7,572 nt of DNA from Clostridiales bacterium (GTDB lineage Bacteria; Bacillota; Clostridia; Christensenellales; Christensenellaceae), in the NCBI GenBank assembly GCA_003343685.1, contig QAKS01000080.1, positions 1-7,572 on the forward strand, in the 5' to 3' direction. Within the stretch, counting starts at the first letter, position 1. Every line of letters starts with the position of its first letter. The translations under genes and the position numbers were made by a program. The notes beneath the pieces are model-generated. The model saw only the letters and a list, made by a program, of their open reading frames with translations, did no database searches and had not been told where the DNA came from. This document shows, one piece after another, positions 5,637 to 7,572 of this stretch.

Positions 5637-6668
5637 CTATCTGTCCTCCCTGTTCGCTTTAAAAGAGCCGCCCAGCGCCGTCGCCGTTTTCTCTCCGACG
5701 ACTCCGTCTACTTTCAGACCCTTTGCCTTCTGAAATCTCTTTACTGCGCCCTCCGTGTTGTCGCCGAATTTCCCGTCCGTTCCCGTCTTTCCGCAGGAAT
5801 AGCCTCTCGCGGCGAGAGCTTTCTGAAGATTTTTTACGTCGCCCCCCGTCATGAGCGGCTCTTTCTTTTTCAAAACGCGCCTTACAATCCATGTTTCACG
5901 CTTTTCATTCCAGATTCCGCCCAGCGCCCCGATCGTATCTTTTCCGGCAATTCCGTCTGCTTTTAAGGCGTTTGCCTTCTGAAACAGCTTGACCGCCTCT
6001 TTTGTGTTTTCTCCAAACTCCCCGTCGAGGCTTCCCGGCGAAACACCTGCCTTTTTCAGCAGGCTCTGAAGCTGCTCCACGTCGGTTCCGCTGCATCCTT
6101 TTTTCAGGCTGCGGCAGAAAACCGGCTGCCCTTTTGCCGCAGACGCGGACACTTGGTAGTAGGGCGGTCTCCCAAAGGCGTTCCAATAGGCGCTTCCTCC
6201 GGCATTCAGCGTGCGTCTGATTACACCCTTATCACGCCCGTATGCCTCCACCACATACAGCCCGTCGTCATACACGTATCCGATATGGTATGCCTTTCCC
6301 TTGTTTTTTCCGCTTCGATAGGTGCGGAACACCCAGTCTCCTTTTTTAAGGCCTGCTTTGGAAATTGTCCTGCATGCTTTCATCATCATGTCCGCCGTCA
6401 TATCTTTCTTCGCCGTTTTGGCGATATTCAGCAAAAAATACATGCCGAGACCGCTGCAGTCATATGCGCGCAGACCGGGATTCTTCTTTTTTCTGGCATC
6501 ACGGAGCTTTATGACCCGCTTTGCGTTTGCCGCACTCGTCTCGCGTTTCTTAATATAAGCGTCCGTCAGTTCACCGAGCGTCTCGCCCTGCCCTCCCCAG
6601 AGATAGATTGACCCATTGTCCAGCTGTTCCTTTAAATATTTTTGAAACCTTGCAAATGTGGTGCCCAT
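5637..6668 (-). CDS. Phage endolysin: NlpC/P60-like cysteine peptidase with two peptidoglycan-binding domains
   Basis: This is a 343-residue cell-wall hydrolase without a signal peptide, as expected for a holin-dependent endolysin. The N-terminal domain (about 1-170) has YDCSGLGMYF with the likely nucleophile Cys71 and KAYHIGYVYDDG with the likely His128. The third catalytic residue may be Glu141 in VVEAYGRDKG. This is the NlpC/P60 (or CHAP-like) pattern, so cleavage of a peptide bond in the stem peptide is expected. Two PG_binding_1 repeats follow, about 188-250 and 272-334, each with a DG-x-FG-x-NT core, FQKA and a final (G/A)ALGG. A Lys/Arg-rich segment (40-62) before the catalytic Cys is unusual in charge. 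GTGAGG lies just upstream of the ATG. It sits between the XkdW-like gene and the holin gene. Confidence 0.92.
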   Translation of the reverse strand: MGTTFARFQKYLKEQLDNGSIYLWGGQGETLGELTDAYIKKRETSAANAKRVIKLRDARKKKNPGLRAYDCSGLGMYFLLNIAKTAKKDMTADMMMKACRTISKAGLKKGDWVFRTYRSGKNKGKAYHIGYVYDDGLYVVEAYGRDKGVIRRTLNAGGSAYWNAFGRPPYYQVSASAAKGQPVFCRSLKKGCSGTDVEQLQSLLKKAGVSPGSLDGEFGENTKEAVKLFQKANALKADGIAGKDTIGALGGIWNEKRETWIVRRVLKKKEPLMTGGDVKNLQKALAARGYSCGKTGTDGKFGDNTEGAVKRFQKAKGLKVDGVVGEKTATALGGSFKANREDR

Positions 6669-6682
6669 TTTTCCTCACTTTC

Positions 6683-7030
6683 TCACGCTTCATCGATTGC
6701 ATTAATCTCGTCCCGCCAGTTCTGCCGCTCTGCGAGCTTTTCCGCATATTCCTCCCGTGTTGCCGCTCCCTCGCTTATCTTTGCGGCGATATAATCCGTT
6801 GCGGCAAGCAGACCTTTCAGCTCGGCAATCCGCTCCGTCCTCTTCCGCTTTTTCTCCGTCTCCGCCTGTTTTTCGCCGTCATAGACAAGTTTGCCCTCCA
6901 TCAGCCTGTAATACGGAAAACCCGCTTCGAATCCATCCGGCAGTTCCCCGGCAAACTCTGTGCTTCCGGCGATTTCCACGCTGCAAATGCCCGTTATATA
7001 CCCGCTCTCTCCTGTTTCCAAGTAAATCAT
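6683..7030 (-). CDS. Small phage tail-region protein with C-terminal XkdW-like segment
   Basis: This is a 115-residue soluble protein. The N-terminal part (1-55) is beta-like (MIYLETGESGYITGICSVEIAG, with an FPYYRL segment), a charged linker follows (about 53-70), and the C-terminal helix pair contains LLAATDYIAAKISEG, EEYAEKLAERQNWRDEIN. That TDY...K..EG...Y.....R..WR.EIN pattern is shared by small proteins encoded after tail fibres in clostridial and Bacillus phages, including the XkdW-type domain. Its exact job is unknown; tail-fibre assembly or attachment is a reasonable guess from position. GGGAG lies six bases before the ATG. It starts 15 bases after the tail-fibre stop and ends 14 bases before the endolysin start. 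Confidence 0.75.
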   Translation of the reverse strand: MIYLETGESGYITGICSVEIAGSTEFAGELPDGFEAGFPYYRLMEGKLVYDGEKQAETEKKRKRTERIAELKGLLAATDYIAAKISEGAATREEYAEKLAERQNWRDEINAIDEA

Positions 7031-7045
7031 AATAATCTCCCTTCC

Positions 7046-7572
7046 TTAATGCACAAATGCGATATAGTCTACCCATATGCTTGCCGCTCCGTTGTATGTG
7101 CTCATTGCGAGTGTAATCGTACTCGCCGACATGCTCCACACTGTCGCGACCGCGCCGCTCGGATAGCTTCGGGCTGATGCCACGGCGTAGTCTACCGTTT
7201 TCCCCGAAAACGTAATCGTCTTTGTCACCGTTTCAATACCGGTTGTCTCCATTTTCACAAGCCCATGCACGATTCCCAGGCTGTTCCTGAATATATTCGG
7301 GCTTTTTATATACGAAACCTCGCCATTTTCGGAGAACCGTATCATGATGGTTCCTGCGCCGCCTATATTGGCGCCAATATCAAGAATTTCTCTTCCCGCA
7401 TCTGTGCCTGCCGCAAAATAATAGTACTGTTCTGCGGAAGCATTTTTTAAAAAAATAACAGGCTTGATTTTTTCTATCTTAATATCTCCGCTAAACGTGC
7501 CCCCCGCCTTGTCCATTTTATCTTCCAATGCCGTATCAATTGCGTCGGCATTGTAATTAAAGTCCTCTATAT
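7046..7572 (-). CDS. Phage tail-fibre protein, C-terminal 174 residues (5' end outside window)
   Basis: The frame stays open to the right edge. The first visible residues read IEDFNYNADAIDTALEDKMDKAGGTFSGDI, a pattern common in phage tail-fibre and side-fibre proteins (D-x-NYNAD, then a K-x-DKAGGT-x-x-G repeat unit). The TTG at about 7528 is therefore an internal leucine codon, not a start. The last about 75 residues (SGKTVDYAVASARSYP to IWVDYIAFVH) are beta-rich and look like the small C-terminal trimeric tip domains seen in fibres (gp53-like or H-type-lectin-like), which bind cell-surface glycans. That domain name is a guess from pattern. The fibre is followed 15 bases later by the XkdW-like gene, consistent with the end of a tail module. 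Confidence 0.82.
   Translation of the reverse strand, partial: IEDFNYNADAIDTALEDKMDKAGGTFSGDIKIEKIKPVIFLKNASAEQYYYFAAGTDAGREILDIGANIGGAGTIMIRFSENGEVSYIKSPNIFRNSLGIVHGLVKMETTGIETVTKTITFSGKTVDYAVASARSYPSGAVATVWSMSASTITLAMSTYNGAASIWVDYIAFVH

Noticed and set aside
5637..6668. Several frames overlapping the endolysin on both strands (for example 5659-5892, 5905-6186, 6153-6611)
   Set aside because: They are low-complexity R/G/S-rich shadows, while the endolysin frame carries the catalytic and wall-binding motifs throughout without a frameshift.
7526..7528. TTG as the start of the tail-fibre gene
   Set aside because: The frame continues upstream to the window edge with tail-fibre-like residues (DFNYNADAID), so this codon is an internal leucine.
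1..7572. CRISPR array, tRNA or rRNA genes, insertion sequence
   Set aside because: There are no regularly spaced repeats, no cloverleaf or CCA end, no transposase-like frame and no terminal inverted repeats. The inverted repeats seen are a promoter palindrome and a terminator.

Overview
The window looks like chromosomal DNA of a Bacillota bacterium, most likely a clostridial lineage (inference). The grounds are AGGAG-type ribosome binding sites, a type III pantothenate kinase next to an ECF-transporter S component, a short-type TPP-dependent E1 alpha/beta pair, and a phage lysis cassette with XhlA- and phiLC3-like small proteins. No 16S rRNA or other lineage marker is present, so the genus is not called. 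Every gene I can support lies on the minus strand, so genes are transcribed from high to low coordinates. The long plus-strand open frames are shadows.

Layout in transcription order. (1) 7572-5166 is the end of a prophage or phage-like late region: the C-terminal part of a tail-fibre protein (cut by the window edge), a small XkdW-like protein, an endolysin (NlpC/P60-like cysteine peptidase plus two peptidoglycan-binding repeats), a two-TM holin-like protein and an XhlA-like coiled-coil membrane protein. The run closes at a strong hairpin terminator (5109-5143). (2) 4972-4514 is a TspO/MBR-family membrane protein with its own candidate promoter. (3) 4341-1701 is a tight three-gene operon: an ECF S component (probably for pantothenate), coaX and hom. 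Both internal junctions are 4-base ATGA overlaps. A promoter with a perfect -10 box sits at the end of tspO, and a leader of about 145 nt precedes the S component. (4) 1591-1 holds the E1 alpha and E1 beta subunits of a TPP-dependent 2-oxoacid or acetoin dehydrogenase, also joined by an ATGA overlap. Beta runs off the left edge. Their promoter is embedded in a perfect 13-bp inverted repeat that probably acts as an operator, as the hom terminator, or as both.

How the parts work together: the S component and CoaX plausibly form an import-and-trap route for pantothenate towards CoA. The E1 alpha/beta pair would feed a dehydrogenase complex that uses CoA to make acetyl-CoA; its E2 and E3 genes would lie beyond position 1. 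hom commits aspartate semialdehyde to threonine and methionine. The phage block is functionally unrelated, and its last gene and terminator mark the probable boundary with the host chromosome. I found no clearly new biological system. The best leads are the promoter/palindrome at 1618-1655, the leader at 4342-4487 and the phage/host junction.
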